A stretch of 64,000 bases of DNA from Mycobacterium sp. ITM-2016-00318 (GCF_002968285.2 NZ_CP134400.1:1488001-1552000); one strand, 5' to 3'. Positions 49,571-60,628 are shown, counted from the first letter of the stretch. Numbers and translations: made by a program. Notes: generated by a model from the sequence alone, not told the origin.

Positions 49571-50665
49571 GTGGATCCTGACCGTCAAGCCGATATCGCC
49601 GCCCTCGACTCCACCCTGACGACGGTGGAGCGGGTGCTCGATGTCGACGCGCTGCGGAGCCGCATCGAGAAGCTCGAGACCGAGGCGTCCGACCCGAACC
49701 TCTGGGACGACCAGACTCGCGCCCAGAAGGTAACCAGTGAGCTCTCTCACACCCAGGGGGAGTTGCGGCGTGTCGAGGAACTGCGCCAGCGTCTGGACGA
49801 CCTACCGGTGATCTACGAGCTCGCCGCCGAGGACGGCTCGAGCGACGAGCTGGCCGATGCCGATGCCGAGCTCAAGCAGCTGCGCGAGGACATCGAGGCG
49901 ATGGAAGTCCGGACGCTGCTCTCGGGTGAGTACGACGAGCGCGAGGCGCTGGTCAACATTCGCTCGGGCGCGGGCGGCGTGGACGCCGCGGACTGGGCCG
50001 AGATGCTGATGCGGATGTACATCCGATGGGCGGAGCAGCACAAGTACCCGGTCGAGGTGTACGACACGTCCTACGCGGAGGAGGCGGGCATCAAGAGCGC
50101 GACGTTCGCCGTGCACGCCCCGTTCGCCTACGGCACGCTTTCGGTGGAGCAGGGCACGCACCGGCTGGTCCGCATCAGCCCGTTCGACAACCAGGGGCGT
50201 CGGCAGACCTCGTTCGCCGAGGTCGAGGTCCTTCCGGTGACCGAGACCACCGACCACATCGACATCCCCGACAGCGACGTGCGCGTCGACGTGTACCGAT
50301 CCAGCGGTCCCGGTGGGCAGTCCGTGAACACCACCGACTCCGCTGTTCGACTCACCCACGTCCCGACCGGTATCGTGGTCACCTGCCAGAACGAAAAATC
50401 GCAATTGCAGAACAAGGTCTCGGCGATGCGCGTTCTTCAAGCAAAGCTGTTGGAACGCAAGCGTTTAGAAGAACGTGCTGAGATGGATGCGTTGAAGGGT
50501 GACGGCGGCAGTTCGTGGGGTAACCAGATGCGGTCCTACGTCCTGCACCCGTACCAGATGGTGAAGGACCTGCGCACCGAGTACGAGGTCGGCAACCCCG
50601 CAGCGGTACTGGACGGAGATATCGACGGATTCCTCGAGGCGGGAATCCGTTGGCGCAACACATAA
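49571..50665 (+). CDS. prfB: Peptide chain release factor 2
   Basis: A 364-residue release factor starting at GTG 49571. The GGQ motif is at residues 248-250 within [10 protein letters not shown], and the stop-codon reading tripeptide S-P-F is in V-R-I-S-P-F-D-N-Q. The frame is continuous, so the autoregulatory +1 frameshift of E. coli prfB is absent. Head of a run prfB-MscS-proline-rich-ftsE-ftsX-smpB. Confidence 0.96.
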   Translation: MDPDRQADIAALDSTLTTVERVLDVDALRSRIEKLETEASDPNLWDDQTRAQKVTSELSHTQGELRRVEELRQRLDDLPVIYELAAEDGSSDELADADAELKQLREDIEAMEVRTLLSGEYDEREALVNIRSGAGGVDAADWAEMLMRMYIRWAEQHKYPVEVYDTSYAEEAGIKSATFAVHAPFAYGTLSVEQGTHRLVRISPFDNQGRRQTSFAEVEVLPVTETTDHIDIPDSDVRVDVYRSSGPGGQSVNTTDSAVRLTHVPTGIVVTCQNEKSQLQNKVSAMRVLQAKLLERKRLEERAEMDALKGDGGSSWGNQMRSYVLHPYQMVKDLRTEYEVGNPAAVLDGDIDGFLEAGIRWRNT

Positions 50666-50666
50666 G

Positions 50667-51641
50667 ATGACGAATAACAACCTACTTGCACTGAACTTCG
50701 CCGAGAGCTGGCAAGGCTTTTGGGATGGCAACCTCGGCGTTTGGATGCTGGATCGCGGCGTTCGGATCGCGCTGCTGTTGATCGGCGGTCTGCTGGCGGC
50801 CCGGTTCATCAACTGGTTCGCGAACAGGGTGGTCCGCCGCATCGACGCCGGATACCAGGAGAGCGACCAATTGGTCCGCTCGGAGAGCAGCAAGCACCGT
50901 CAGGCCGTAGCGTCCGTGGTCTCGTGGGTGACGGTCGCTCTGCTGTTCGTCATCGTCACCGTCGAGGTCACCGACATATTGGCGGTACCGGTCGGCTCGC
51001 TCGTCGCGCCCGCTGCCGTGCTCGGTGCGGCACTCGGTTTCGGCGCCCAGCGGCTTGTCCAGGACCTGCTGTCCGGATTCTTCATCATCACCGAAAAGCA
51101 GTACGGCTTCGGCGATCTGGTGTCGCTCACGGTTGCGGGCATCGCGGCGCCCGCAGAAGGCACTGTGGAAGACGTCACGCTGCGTGTCACCAAGCTGCGT
51201 TCAACCGAGGGTGAGATGTTCGTCATTCCGAACGGGCAGATCGTCAAGACGCTCAACCTGTCCAAGGACTGGGCCCGCGCCGTCGTCGACATCCCCGTGC
51301 CGACGTCGGCCGATCTCAACGTGGTCAACGACGTGCTCCACGACGTGGCTGAGGCGTCGACGAAGGATCCGACACTCAAGGATCTTCTGCTCGACACTCC
51401 GCAGCTGATGGGCGTGGAGAGCATCGAGTTGGACACCGTGAACCTGCGGATGGTCGCGCGCACGCTGCCGGGCAAGCAGTACGAGGTGGGACGGCGCATC
51501 CGCGTGCTGGTGGTCCGGGCGCTGCGCCGGGCCGGCATCGTGTCCTCCGACGGGAACGCGCCGTCGGTCGCCTCCATCCCGCACCCGGCCGAGGCGTCCG
51601 AGGACAACGAGACGCAGCGCGCGCCGGAGCAGAAGGCATGA
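50667..51641 (+). CDS. MscS-type small-conductance mechanosensitive channel
   Basis: A 324-residue membrane protein whose ATG is 1 bp after prfB. Three transmembrane helices, with a pore-lining third helix A-A-V-L-G-A-A-L-G-F-G-A-Q, then the beta domain (Y-G-F-G-D-L-V) and a soluble tail rich in Glu/Pro. It opens under membrane tension. Orthologous in position to Rv3104c. Confidence 0.87.
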   Translation: MTNNNLLALNFAESWQGFWDGNLGVWMLDRGVRIALLLIGGLLAARFINWFANRVVRRIDAGYQESDQLVRSESSKHRQAVASVVSWVTVALLFVIVTVEVTDILAVPVGSLVAPAAVLGAALGFGAQRLVQDLLSGFFIITEKQYGFGDLVSLTVAGIAAPAEGTVEDVTLRVTKLRSTEGEMFVIPNGQIVKTLNLSKDWARAVVDIPVPTSADLNVVNDVLHDVAEASTKDPTLKDLLLDTPQLMGVESIELDTVNLRMVARTLPGKQYEVGRRIRVLVVRALRRAGIVSSDGNAPSVASIPHPAEASEDNETQRAPEQKA

Positions 51642-52087
51642 CCTCGTGGTTCAAGGCGAAGCTCGGCGGCCGCTTCCGCGTGTCGACGATCGTGCTCATC
51701 GTGGTGTTCCTCGCTTTGTTCTGGGTGCAGCAGACCGTCCAGCCCGAGCCCGCAGCACCTGAGCAGCCCACGCCCGCTGTCGTCCCGCCTGGTTTCGTGC
51801 CGGATCCGAACTACACCTGGGTGCCGCGCACACAGGTGCGGCGGCCGAAGGAACCGGACTACACGACCACCACGCCGACGACGACCACGACGACCACCAC
51901 GACGACGCCGGGTCCTGACACGACCAGCCCGACCTCGCAGACCCCGACGACCACCGTGGTCGATCCGGACGGTCCCGGGGGCCCGCTCGGCCCGCAGACG
52001 CTGATCCAGACACCGACGGTGACGGCGCCTGCCACAGAACCACCGCTACCGGGTGTGGTGCCCGCCACGCCAGAAGCGCCGAGATAG
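51638..52087 (+). CDS. Membrane-anchored Pro/Thr-rich protein
   Basis: A 149-residue protein in an ATGA overlap with the channel gene. One N-terminal membrane helix (V-S-T-I-V-L-I-V-V-F-L-A-L-F-W-V) leads to an extracytoplasmic segment ending in a run of ten threonines and repeated T-P, T-T-P. The low-complexity part resembles a cell-wall spanning stalk. Corresponds in place to Rv3103c. Possibly acts with FtsEX or the channel; not known. Confidence 0.8.
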   Translation: MTSWFKAKLGGRFRVSTIVLIVVFLALFWVQQTVQPEPAAPEQPTPAVVPPGFVPDPNYTWVPRTQVRRPKEPDYTTTTPTTTTTTTTTTPGPDTTSPTSQTPTTTVVDPDGPGGPLGPQTLIQTPTVTAPATEPPLPGVVPATPEAPR

Positions 52088-52132
52088 CTGGCCGGAGGCT
52101 GCTTTGTCTCACCGCTACACTGGCGTGCCGTG

Positions 52133-52822
52133 ATGATCACGCTCGACCACGTCAGCAAGCAGTACAAGTCTTCGGCGCGACCGGCGCTCGACAATGTCTC
52201 CGTCACGATCGACAAGGGGGAGTTCGTCTTCCTCATCGGTCCGTCCGGTTCGGGGAAGTCGACGTTCATGCGTCTATTGCTTGCCGAGGAGTCCCCGACC
52301 AATGGCGACGTGCGGGTGTCGAAGTTTCACGTCAACAAACTGCCGGGGCGGCATATCCCCAGCCTGCGGCAGGTCATCGGCTGTGTGTTCCAGGACTTCC
52401 GGCTGCTGCAGCAGAAGACCGTCTTCGAGAATGTCGCGTTCGCTCTCGAGGTCATCGGGAAGCGCCCCGACGTGATCAATCGCGTGGTGCCCGACGTGCT
52501 GGAGATGGTCGGTTTGTCGGGAAAGGCCAACCGGTTGCCCGGCGAGCTGTCCGGCGGTGAGCAGCAGCGCGTGGCGATCGCCCGTGCGTTCGTGAACCGC
52601 CCGCTCGTGCTGCTGGCGGACGAGCCGACGGGAAACCTGGACCCTGAGACCAGTAAGGACATCATGGATCTGCTCGAGCGCATCAACCGCACCGGGACCA
52701 CGGTGTTGATGGCCACTCACGACCATCACATCGTCGACTCGATGCGTCAGCGGGTCGTCGAGCTCAGCCTGGGCCGCCTCGTCCGCGACGAGCAGCGCGG
52801 CATCTACGGAATGGATCGCTAG
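52133..52822 (+). CDS. ftsE: Cell division ATP-binding protein FtsE
   Basis: A 229-residue ABC ATPase starting at ATG 52133 (GTG 52130 is adjacent). Walker [10 protein letters not shown] near residue 36, signature [10 protein letters not shown], Walker [13 protein letters not shown] and switch histidine in MATHDHH. It powers FtsX to activate cell-wall hydrolases during division. Stop and ftsX start share one base. Confidence 0.96.
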   Translation: MITLDHVSKQYKSSARPALDNVSVTIDKGEFVFLIGPSGSGKSTFMRLLLAEESPTNGDVRVSKFHVNKLPGRHIPSLRQVIGCVFQDFRLLQQKTVFENVAFALEVIGKRPDVINRVVPDVLEMVGLSGKANRLPGELSGGEQQRVAIARAFVNRPLVLLADEPTGNLDPETSKDIMDLLERINRTGTTVLMATHDHHIVDSMRQRVVELSLGRLVRDEQRGIYGMDR

Positions 52823-53715
52823 TGCGCTTCGGCTTCCTGCTCAACGAGGTCTGGACCGGTCTTCGTCGCAACGTCACCATGACGGTCGCGATGATCCTGA
52901 CCACCGCGATCTCCATCGGGTTGTTCGGTGGCGGTCTGCTGGTGGTGCGCCTCGCGGACAACTCGCGCGGCATCTACCTGGACCGGGTCGAGAGCCAGGT
53001 GTTCCTGACCAACGACGTGTCGGCCAACGATCCGACGTGCGACGGCGATCCATGCAAGTCGCTACGGCAGAAGATCGAGGACAGAGATGACGTGCGGTCC
53101 GTACGGTTTCTCAACCGCGACGACGCCTACAACGACGCGATCAAGAAGTTCCCGCAGTACAAGGATGTCGCAGGCAAGGACGCGTTCCCGGCGTCGTTCG
53201 TCGTCAAGCTGGACAATCCCGAGCAGCACAAGGATTTCGACGACTCGATCGCCGGCCAACCCGGCGTCTTGAACGTGTTGAACCAGAAGGACCTGATCGA
53301 CCGGTTGTTCGCGGTGCTCGACGGGCTGTCGAATGCCGCGTTCGCGGTGGCGCTCGTGCAGGCGGTCGGAGCTGTTCTATTGATAGCCAACATGGTTCAA
53401 GTGGCGGCCTACACCCGAAGAACCGAGGTGGGCATCATGCGGTTGGTCGGTGCGAGCCGCTGGTACACACAGCTGCCGTTCTTGTTGGAGGCGTGCCTGG
53501 CCGCGCTGATCGGCGTGGTCATCTCGATCATCGGACTGATCGTCGTGCGCGCGTTGTTCCTGGAGAATGCGCTCAGTCAGTTCTATGAGGCGAATCTGAT
53601 TTCGCGAGTGGACTATGCCGACATCCTCTATATCTCGCCGATACTCTTGTTCGTCGGCGTTGTGATGGCGGGTGTCACCGGGTATGCCACCTTGCGACTC
53701 TACGTACGTCGCTAG
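52822..53715 (+). CDS. ftsX: Cell division protein FtsX
   Basis: A 297-residue permease-like protein: cytosolic N-terminus, TM1 ([12 protein letters not shown]), a 120-residue extracellular domain containing two cysteines in [10 protein letters not shown], and three C-terminal helices. It transmits FtsE ATP hydrolysis to peptidoglycan hydrolases such as RipC in mycobacteria. Confidence 0.95.
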   Translation: MRFGFLLNEVWTGLRRNVTMTVAMILTTAISIGLFGGGLLVVRLADNSRGIYLDRVESQVFLTNDVSANDPTCDGDPCKSLRQKIEDRDDVRSVRFLNRDDAYNDAIKKFPQYKDVAGKDAFPASFVVKLDNPEQHKDFDDSIAGQPGVLNVLNQKDLIDRLFAVLDGLSNAAFAVALVQAVGAVLLIANMVQVAAYTRRTEVGIMRLVGASRWYTQLPFLLEACLAALIGVVISIIGLIVVRALFLENALSQFYEANLISRVDYADILYISPILLFVGVVMAGVTGYATLRLYVRR

Positions 53716-53717
53716 CC

Positions 53718-54212
53718 GTGGCCAAGAAAGCCGACCCGGAGCGGTCAAGCAACAATCGAGTGGTCGCCACCAATCGCAAGGCGCGCCACAACTACTCGAT
53801 CCTCGAGACGTTTGAGGCCGGCGTTGCGCTGATGGGCACCGAGGTGAAGAGTCTGCGCGACGGGCAGGCGTCGATGGCAGACGCATTCGCGACCGTCGAC
53901 GACGGCGAGGTCTGGCTGCGCAATTTGCACATCCCCGAGTATCACCATGGCAGCTGGACCAATCACACGCCGCGGCGCAACCGCAAACTGCTGTTGCACC
54001 GCAGGCAGATCGACACGTTGATCGGCAAGATCCGCGACGGCAATCTGACGCTGGTTCCGCTGTCACTGTACTTCACCGACGGCAAGGTCAAGGTCGAACT
54101 CGCGCTGGCGCGCGGCAAACAGGCGCGTGATAAGCGGCAGGACATGGCGAAGCGCGACGCCGAGCGCGAGGTGGCTCGCGAAATGGGCAGGCGCGCAAAG
54201 GGTATGACCTGA
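53718..54212 (+). CDS. smpB: SsrA-binding protein SmpB
   Basis: A 164-residue oligonucleotide-binding barrel starting at GTG 53718. Core segments [23 protein letters not shown] and the basic tail [11 protein letters not shown] are present. It delivers tmRNA to stalled ribosomes; ssrA lies 2.6 kb downstream. Confidence 0.96.
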   Translation: MAKKADPERSSNNRVVATNRKARHNYSILETFEAGVALMGTEVKSLRDGQASMADAFATVDDGEVWLRNLHIPEYHHGSWTNHTPRRNRKLLLHRRQIDTLIGKIRDGNLTLVPLSLYFTDGKVKVELALARGKQARDKRQDMAKRDAEREVAREMGRRAKGMT

Positions 54213-55054
54213 CCGGGATCGTCTTCGCGCTGGCTTCGGCGCTGGGTTACGGCATCAGCGATTTCGTCGGCGGCATCGCATCGCGGCGGGTGGCCGCCTT
54301 GCGCGTGGTGCTGGTGTCCTACCCCGTCGCGTTGGCGCTCCTGTTGGTGATCGCGCTGATCGTCGGGGGTGAGATCTCCCAAGATGCGGTGCTCTGGGGC
54401 GGGCTGTGCGGTGTCACACAGGCATTCGGAATCTGGTGGTTCTACGCCGCGCTGGGCGCAGGCCCGATCTCGGTGGTGTCACCGCTGACCGCGATCCTCG
54501 TCGCGGCGATTCCAGTCGGTGTCGGTCTAGCGCTGGGGGAGCGGCCCGGCGCGATCGCCGGCGTCGGTGTGGTGCTCGCGTTGGTCGCGGTGGTGCTGGT
54601 CAGTCGCGAGGCGACGGACAAGGACGTCACCCCGCACCGCTTCACGAAGAAGGTCGTCTGGTTGACAGTGGGCGCGGGCATCGCCTTCGGGATGAACTTC
54701 GTGTTGATCGCACAGGCGCCGCCCGAAGCGAATCTTTGGCCGCTGGTGTTCGCACGGTTGGCGGCCAGTTCGGTTGTGATCGTCATCGCGGCGGTGAGCG
54801 GCAGTTTTGCTGTCCCGCACGGACAACCGCTGCGGCTGGCGCTACTGGCCGCGGTGCTCGACGTCGCCGCCAACATCGCGATGCTGCTGGCACTGCATGC
54901 GTCGCTGCTGTCGCTGGCGGGTGTTCTCATGTCGTTGTATCCCGCAGCGACGGTGCTGCTCGCGATTGTGGTGCTACGTGAGCGGGTGACCCGCTGGCAA
55001 TCGGTCGGCATGGTGCTCGCCGTGGCGGCGGTCGCGATGATCGCGGCCGGCTGA
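54209..55054 (+). CDS. EamA/DMT-family transporter, probable CTG start
   Basis: A 281-residue permease with ten hydrophobic segments in two EamA repeats. The first canonical start (GTG 54290) would delete the first helix, although the frame is clearly coding upstream ([19 protein letters not shown]). The only place to begin is CTG 54209, which overlaps the smpB stop in a CTGA arrangement and has AAAGGG six bases before. I therefore extend to the CTG; this is inference. Substrate unknown. Confidence 0.75.
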   Translation: MTGIVFALASALGYGISDFVGGIASRRVAALRVVLVSYPVALALLLVIALIVGGEISQDAVLWGGLCGVTQAFGIWWFYAALGAGPISVVSPLTAILVAAIPVGVGLALGERPGAIAGVGVVLALVAVVLVSREATDKDVTPHRFTKKVVWLTVGAGIAFGMNFVLIAQAPPEANLWPLVFARLAASSVVIVIAAVSGSFAVPHGQPLRLALLAAVLDVAANIAMLLALHASLLSLAGVLMSLYPAATVLLAIVVLRERVTRWQSVGMVLAVAAVAMIAAG

Positions 55055-55063
55055 ACCCTTCGG

Positions 55064-55756
55064 CTAGATACCGCTGACGCCGTTGACGAAGAAGAACGCC
55101 CCGATGACCGCAACGATCACGGCTGTCAGTCGCCTGCGGCGAACGATCACCCAATCGTGGAGCCGCAGCATCACGGCGTAAGTCGCCGCCGGTGCGACCA
55201 GGCTGCCCAGGAGCGGGATTTCAGCGAGGGCCAGCACGACGAGGTGATAGACGATCAGCGCACCGAACTGCGTCGCGGCACCTTCGCCCGACACCAGGAT
55301 CGCGGCGAGCGCGACGACGTATTGAAGTGGCGTTGCCAGCGCCACGCCCGCCAAGTACGCGACCCACGGAGAGCCGCCCCGGATCGCGTCGCCAGCGCGT
55401 GCCGTCAGGCGGGAAAGTGCTGACTCCCTGGGCTGCGTCGCCGCCGCTCGGCGAGGGAAGCCCAGCGCAACCAGCGCGGCTATGAGCAGCGCGACGACGC
55501 CCACGCTGGTTTCGACGAGCGCGAGAGCGACGCCGTCTCCGGTCGCGGGCATGTCCTTCATGAGCCGCAGCGCGGGACCGCGCAGCAGAAACAGCGCACC
55601 GATGCCGACGGCCAGACCCATCGCGAGGCCGCCGAGCCAGAAGGCGAGAAGTTGCAGGACGGGTCGCGGACGCGAGATCACCAGGACGGTGACCCCTATC
55701 CGCAACGGGTCGATCATTGCGGCGAATGCCATCACCAGCACCGCGCTCCACACCAC
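55064..55756 (-). CDS. GAP family (Sap) membrane protein
   Basis: A 230-residue protein starting at GTG 55756 (GGGAG 7 bases upstream). Six predicted helices and the motif D-P-L-R-I-G-V near the N-terminus with R-P-V-L-Q-L-L-A-F-W-L-G-G match the GAP/Sap (sulfolipid-1-addressing) family, implicated in moving glycolipids across the inner membrane. It is divergent from the next gene. Confidence 0.78.
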   Translation of the reverse strand: MVWSAVLVMAFAAMIDPLRIGVTVLVISRPRPVLQLLAFWLGGLAMGLAVGIGALFLLRGPALRLMKDMPATGDGVALALVETSVGVVALLIAALVALGFPRRAAATQPRESALSRLTARAGDAIRGGSPWVAYLAGVALATPLQYVVALAAILVSGEGAATQFGALIVYHLVVLALAEIPLLGSLVAPAATYAVMLRLHDWVIVRRRRLTAVIVAVIGAFFFVNGVSGI

Positions 55757-55871
55757 GGGGACGCTCCCGGGCGGTCTCCGGGTGTGCCGTTCGCCGATGT
55801 GATCGCAGTCTTTGTCGGGGCGCGACGCCAATCGCGGATCTGGCGGTTTCGCGGAAGGTACCGTCGGGCCG

Positions 55872-56708
55872 GTGAACAGCCCGTCACGCCCGTTGACCCG
55901 TCTCGACAAACCGGATGTTTTGAGCGGCCTTTTCGCCAGCTGGGATGCCATCGACGATGTCGTCGGCGACTTGCCCGATGCGCAGTGGTCACAATCCACG
56001 TCGCTGCCCGGGTGGACAGTGCATGACGTCGTCGCGCACGTGGTCGGCACAGAGTCGATGTTGCAGGGCGTCGGCACGCCGGAGGCCGACATCGACGTGT
56101 CGACGCTCAAGCATGTCCGCAACGACATCGGCGTCCTGAACGAGCGGTGGGTGCGCAGGCTGAGGGGCCTGTCCCATGCGGAACTGCTCGAGCGTTTTCG
56201 CGCGACCACGGCCGAGCGCCGTGAGGCACTGACCGCCATGGCGGAGGACCGGTGGCATGAGCTGACCGCAACACCGGCGGGGCCCGACAGCTATGGACGG
56301 TTCATGCGCGTTCGGACCTTTGACTGCTTCATGCACGAACAGGACGTCCGTGACGCGGTCGGCGAACTGGACGCTGACCTGGCGGGGCCGGCTTCGCGGT
56401 TGGCGCTCGACGAGATGGCAACGAGCATGGGCTTCGTCGTGGGCAAGCTGGGTAAAGCGCCGGACGGTTCGCGGGTGCGGCTGAAGCTGACCGGCCCGCT
56501 CGCGCGCACGATCAACGTTGCCGTCGACGGCAGGGCGAAGGTCGTCGATGACTTCGACGGCGAGCCGACGACGACGATCGCGCTCGACGGGCTGCTGTTC
56601 ACCCGGCTGGCGGGCGGCCGGGTGGCCGTCGACCACGGCGCGATCGCGTACGGCGGCGACGAGGCCGTGGGTAGGCGGATCGTCGAGCACCTCAACTTTG
56701 TGATCTAG
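55872..56708 (+). CDS. Maleylpyruvate isomerase (MDMPI)-family protein
   Basis: A 278-residue DinB/MDMPI protein; I use GTG 55872, though the frame extends to ATG 55812. The metal-binding N-terminal bundle has W-T-V-H-D-V-V-A-H-V-V-G with histidine ligands and a third in M-H-E-Q-D-V-R-D-A. A C-terminal beta domain follows. Such proteins are mycothiol-dependent isomerases or of unknown function. Confidence 0.78.
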   Translation: MNSPSRPLTRLDKPDVLSGLFASWDAIDDVVGDLPDAQWSQSTSLPGWTVHDVVAHVVGTESMLQGVGTPEADIDVSTLKHVRNDIGVLNERWVRRLRGLSHAELLERFRATTAERREALTAMAEDRWHELTATPAGPDSYGRFMRVRTFDCFMHEQDVRDAVGELDADLAGPASRLALDEMATSMGFVVGKLGKAPDGSRVRLKLTGPLARTINVAVDGRAKVVDDFDGEPTTTIALDGLLFTRLAGGRVAVDHGAIAYGGDEAVGRRIVEHLNFVI

Positions 56709-56787
56709 CTGGGATTAGTTGAACCCTGGCCATTGTTGGACCGCACGGTAAACTGGATTGTCCTGCCGAAAGTCGGCAGGTGTGCGA

Positions 56788-57153
56788 GGGGCTGAACGGT
56801 TTCGACTTCGCGCATCGAATCAAGGGAAGCGTGCCGGTGCAGGCAAGAGACCACCGTAAGCGTCGTTGCAACCAATTAAGCGCCGATTCCAATCAGCGCG
56901 ACTACGCACTCGCTGCCTAAGCGACTGCGTGTCTGTCAGACCGGGAGCGCCCTCGGCCCGGACCCTGGCATCAGCTAGAGGGACAAACCCATACGTCCGG
57001 TCGCGGGATGTATGGGGACACCAAACAGCGACTGGGATCGTCATCCTGACTTGTTCGCGTGATCAGGAGATCCGAGTAGAGGCCTAGCGGGCTGCGCACG
57101 GAGAAGCCTCGAGGAAGTGCCGTAGGACCCGGGTTCGATTCCCGGCAGCTCCA
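56788..57153 (+). ncRNA. ssrA: Transfer-messenger RNA
   Basis: Starts GGGGCTGAACGGTTTCGACT and ends at the T-arm GGTTCGATTCC and CAGCTCC, which closes the acceptor stem with GGGGCTG. The tag frame at 56882-56920 encodes ADSNQRDYALAA then TAA. A 3' CCA is not encoded (A then CTC follows). A perfect 8-bp hairpin (CCTGCCGA/TCGGCAGG, 56762-56780) lies just upstream. It rescues stalled ribosomes with SmpB. Its 3' end is the integration site of the element at its right. Confidence 0.95.
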
Positions 57154-57154
57154 C
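57136..57154 (+). repeat. Left attachment site, tmRNA 3' end
   Basis: 19-bp CGATTCCCGGCAGCTCCAC, forming the end of the tmRNA T-arm and acceptor. Exact copy at 60582-60600. Confidence 0.85.
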
Positions 57155-57159
57155 TCAAG

Positions 57160-57201
57160 AAGAAGGTCAGAGCATATTTAAGCTCTGACCTTCTTCCTTT
57201 T
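57160..57201 (+). terminator. Replacement ssrA terminator brought by the element
   Basis: Perfect 14-bp stem AAGAAGGTCAGAGC / GCTCTGACCTTCTT, 8-base loop, followed by CCTTTT. It starts 6 bp after the tmRNA end, inside the element. Confidence 0.88.
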
Positions 57202-57253
57202 CGGGCACATTTTGGGCACACCTTGATACCAGGTCGTCCATTTTGTCGGCCAC

Positions 57254-57418
57254 CTACTCAAGGTCGTCAGGGAACAGGTCGCCGTACTGATCGAGTGTCA
57301 TGGTCGCCGACTTGTGGCCCAACTGCGCCTGCACCGTCTTGACGTTGGCACTGCTGGCGATCATCAACGACGCCGCCGTGAGGCGCGCGATAGTGCACCA
57401 CGGCCGGCAGGGCGTGAG
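57254..57418 (-). pseudogene. Tyrosine integrase, C-terminal remnant
   Basis: The minus-strand frame ends with A-A-S-L-M-I-A-S then ANVKTVQAQLGHKSATMTLD and a terminal Q-Y-G-D-L-F-P-D-D-L-E. These are the box II H-K (LGHKS) and the catalytic tyrosine region (D-Q-Y) of phage-type tyrosine recombinases. The N-terminal part and the H-x-x-R box are missing, so it is inactive. It lies 100 bp from the left att site, as an integrase should. Confidence 0.8.
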
Positions 57419-57422
57419 CGGC

Positions 57423-58363
57423 TTACTGCGGGTGGGTCGCCAGGTAGTCCGCGACGGGGATCGGTGAGGTTGCGGAGTAACCGACGGGCAGGACCACATC
57501 GCCGGCAGTGGTGTTGTAGTAGACGTCCCACCGGTGGTAGCCCGCGAGAGCAGTGGGATCGGCTGCGAGCACCGCTGCGTAATCGTTGACCGCCTGCACG
57601 TATTGGTTCGAGTTGTTGTACCGGTACAGGGCGTAGTCGCGGTTGTCGGCGAAGCCGTTGACGGCGAGGTAGCGGCCGGCGGCCATGATGCTGTCGTGGG
57701 GCGAGAGGATGTCGCCACCGTCGCCGTAGGCGGCGAACGTCGAGGGCAAGAACTGCATGGGGCCTTGCGCGCCCGCGCTGCTCAGGCCGGCGACGCGGGC
57801 AAAGCCGGTCTCGATCAGGTTGATCGCCGCCAGATAGGTCCAGCTGACACCGGACGCCGATTCCGCCTCGCGGTAGTAACCCAGCAGTTCGTCGGCCGGC
57901 GGCGGCGGGTCGATGCGCCACGCAGGCAGCGTGGTTTGGGCGTAGCCGTTGCTCATCGCGGTGAGCTGGCGACGTGCGTCGACATTGTGGTCATAGATTT
58001 TGAGCAGCGGCGGGGGATTCGCGGGCGGGCGATCGGGTCCCATTCGGGGTGTCGGCCGAGGGCGCGGTAGGCCGCTTGCTGACGGCGTGCCGCCGCCACT
58101 AACACGCCCTCCGACGACGACGGGTCGCGCAACGCCTGCTGGTCGGCGACGAGGTCGTCGGCCAGATGCGTGGGGTCTGATGCCAGCCGCCACTGCGCGG
58201 GGTCGGACGCCGGCCGCGGCTTGGCGGGGTTGGTCGTCAGCCTCTGCTGTCGGAGCGGGAGCGCGGTCGCAGTGGTAGCCGACGGCGTGGTTGACGGCCT
58301 ATTCGATTCTGAGCAGCCGACGAGTGCGAGCAGGACCATCGTGACGACGACAACTGGCGTCAT
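57423..58363 (-). pseudogene. Lytic murein transglycosylase lipoprotein, frameshifted
   Basis: Starts at ATG 58363 with a lipoprotein signal (V-L-L-A-L-V-G-C) and runs to P-E-W-D-P-I-A-R-P-R-I-P, then the reading continues in another frame (P-P-L-L-K-I-Y-D-H-N-V-D-A-R-R-Q) to the TAA at 57423. The break is in a run of five C/G at 58012-58016; one extra base restores one frame. The catalytic part has the transglycosylase signature E-T-G-F and A-G-A-Q-G-P-M-Q-F-L-P-S-T-F. It would cleave peptidoglycan glycan strands. Confidence 0.78.
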
Positions 58364-58792
58364 GCACCGAACCGTACGAACGCCCGCGACAGCCAACCGC
58401 AACACGGTGCCGAGGACACGGTGGTGAGTCAAGGTGTTCACTTTCCGGCCAACTGGTGAATTGCCTAGGTCGAATTTACTAGGCCGCAGCTAGTTCTCGT
58501 ATGGATCGTGTGACATCAACGCCCTGTAGATGTGCTGGTTTCGCGTGGACCATGCCGTAGATCGCGAGCTCAGCCACCACGCCGCCACGCCCTCCGCCTT
58601 GCTGGAACGTTGCAGTGGCGGTGGGCCCGCGAGGTTGGCACGGTGGTAATCGGGACGGCCCTAAGTTCCCAGGCCTCGCTTTCTGGGTGGATCGCCAAAA
58701 TGGAGGGCGCGTTGTCCGCCGGGTCGTGCCGCGAACTTGAGGGAGAACAAGCCGGATTGAGGAAGTACCGGCAACCGACCTCTCAGCGGGCG
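58364..58792. other. Gene-poor gap within the element
   Basis: About 430 bp without a convincing complete gene. On the minus strand, a short stretch near 58490-58575 reads G-M-V-H-A-K-P-A-H-L-Q-G-V-D-V-T before a stop and looks like the end of a lost coding sequence, but I could not identify it. Confidence 0.35.
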
Positions 58793-59230
58793 CTAGGGCC
58801 TATCGTCTACGGCCCCTGTCGACCCCCCGACCCCCGGAACCGGGTTGGGAACCCGCTTCCCACAGTCCTGACAGGTACCCCAGTTTGACGTAACAGGATC
58901 GATCTCGCCGTCCGGGATTGCCCCCGATTCGCTGACGCTGACGCGTGAATGGGCGCAGTTCTCGGGATCGCTCTCGTATTGAATGGATTCGTCATGAGTG
59001 TCATCGGCCATAGCTCCCAGTATGAATTGCGCCGACGGACGCTGTAGGTACAAGTCGTAGTAGTCGTCATTGGATAGACCGCCGCCGACGATGCGATTGT
59101 CGGCGACGACCGCGAGTCGGGTTCGGTCCCGCACAAAATTCATCATTCGACCGTCATCACGATGCATCTGCTGCAGTCCGGCGGCCCGGTACGGGATGTT
59201 CAACGCAGCCAGGGGATCGTCGGGCAGCAC
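58793..59230 (-). CDS. Hypothetical protein with Cys/His cluster
   Basis: A 145-residue frame from GTG 59230. The middle is natural-looking (R-T-R-L-A-V-V-A-D-N-R-I-V-G-G-G-L-S-N-D-D-Y-Y-D-L-Y-L). The C-terminal part has C-A-H near residue 100 and C-Q-D-C-G-K-R-V, spaced like a zinc ribbon. No family recognised. It lies in the integrated element. The start is uncertain. Confidence 0.5.
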   Translation of the reverse strand: MLPDDPLAALNIPYRAAGLQQMHRDDGRMMNFVRDRTRLAVVADNRIVGGGLSNDDYYDLYLQRPSAQFILGAMADDTHDESIQYESDPENCAHSRVSVSESGAIPDGEIDPVTSNWGTCQDCGKRVPNPVPGVGGSTGAVDDRP

Positions 59231-59471
59231 GTAATACTGAACGTCACGGTCGGTCGTCTATCGCACGCCGACCCTGCTATCCGTCGGGGACACAGGTCTT
59301 TTCGTCTCACCGTGTGTTCGCAGTGCATGCGGCATGCTTCAGGAGACCGTTTTTGCATACCGCGATATGTGAACACAGCGCCGGCGTCGACTACCGCCTC
59401 GACCGTGATCGGGAACGCGCGCATGTCGACCGTCGGCCAGACCCATGGAGCAGCAGACCGAGGCGCCCAGA

Positions 59472-60458
<987 letters not shown>

Positions 60459-60581
60459 TCACTCCTCGCAGAATCATGTGCGGTCGATACCGTCGTATCT
60501 ACTCCACTTCCAGTAATGAAGCAAGGTTGACTTGAGAACCGCCATGGTGGCTGCTCCGCAGCTGCAGCCGGTCGAGACCAC

Positions 60582-60600
60582 CGATTCCCGGCAGCTCCAC
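60582..60600 (+). repeat. Right attachment site
   Basis: Second exact copy of CGATTCCCGGCAGCTCCAC. Upstream bases differ from the tmRNA, downstream lies the old terminator. Confidence 0.85.
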
Positions 60601-60602
60601 CG

Positions 60603-60628
60603 ATAGGGCCGCTGATCAGCGGCCCTAT
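60603..60628 (+). terminator. Original ssrA terminator, now displaced
   Basis: Perfect palindrome with arms ATAGGGCCGCTGA and TCAGCGGCCCTAT, followed by TCATT. It lies 2 bp beyond the right att copy, exactly where the tmRNA terminator would be before integration. Confidence 0.75.

Noticed and set aside
49571..50665. Programmed +1 frameshift in prfB
   Set aside because: The frame is continuous and no internal stop lies near the N-terminus.
51840..51960. ACG/ACC-rich stretch as a tandem repeat or CRISPR
   Set aside because: It is the poly-threonine coding part of a membrane-anchored protein; there are no spacers.
58532..58888. 118-codon plus-strand frame in the island
   Set aside because: Composition is Arg/Pro-rich with no domain and it overlaps the better minus-strand frame.
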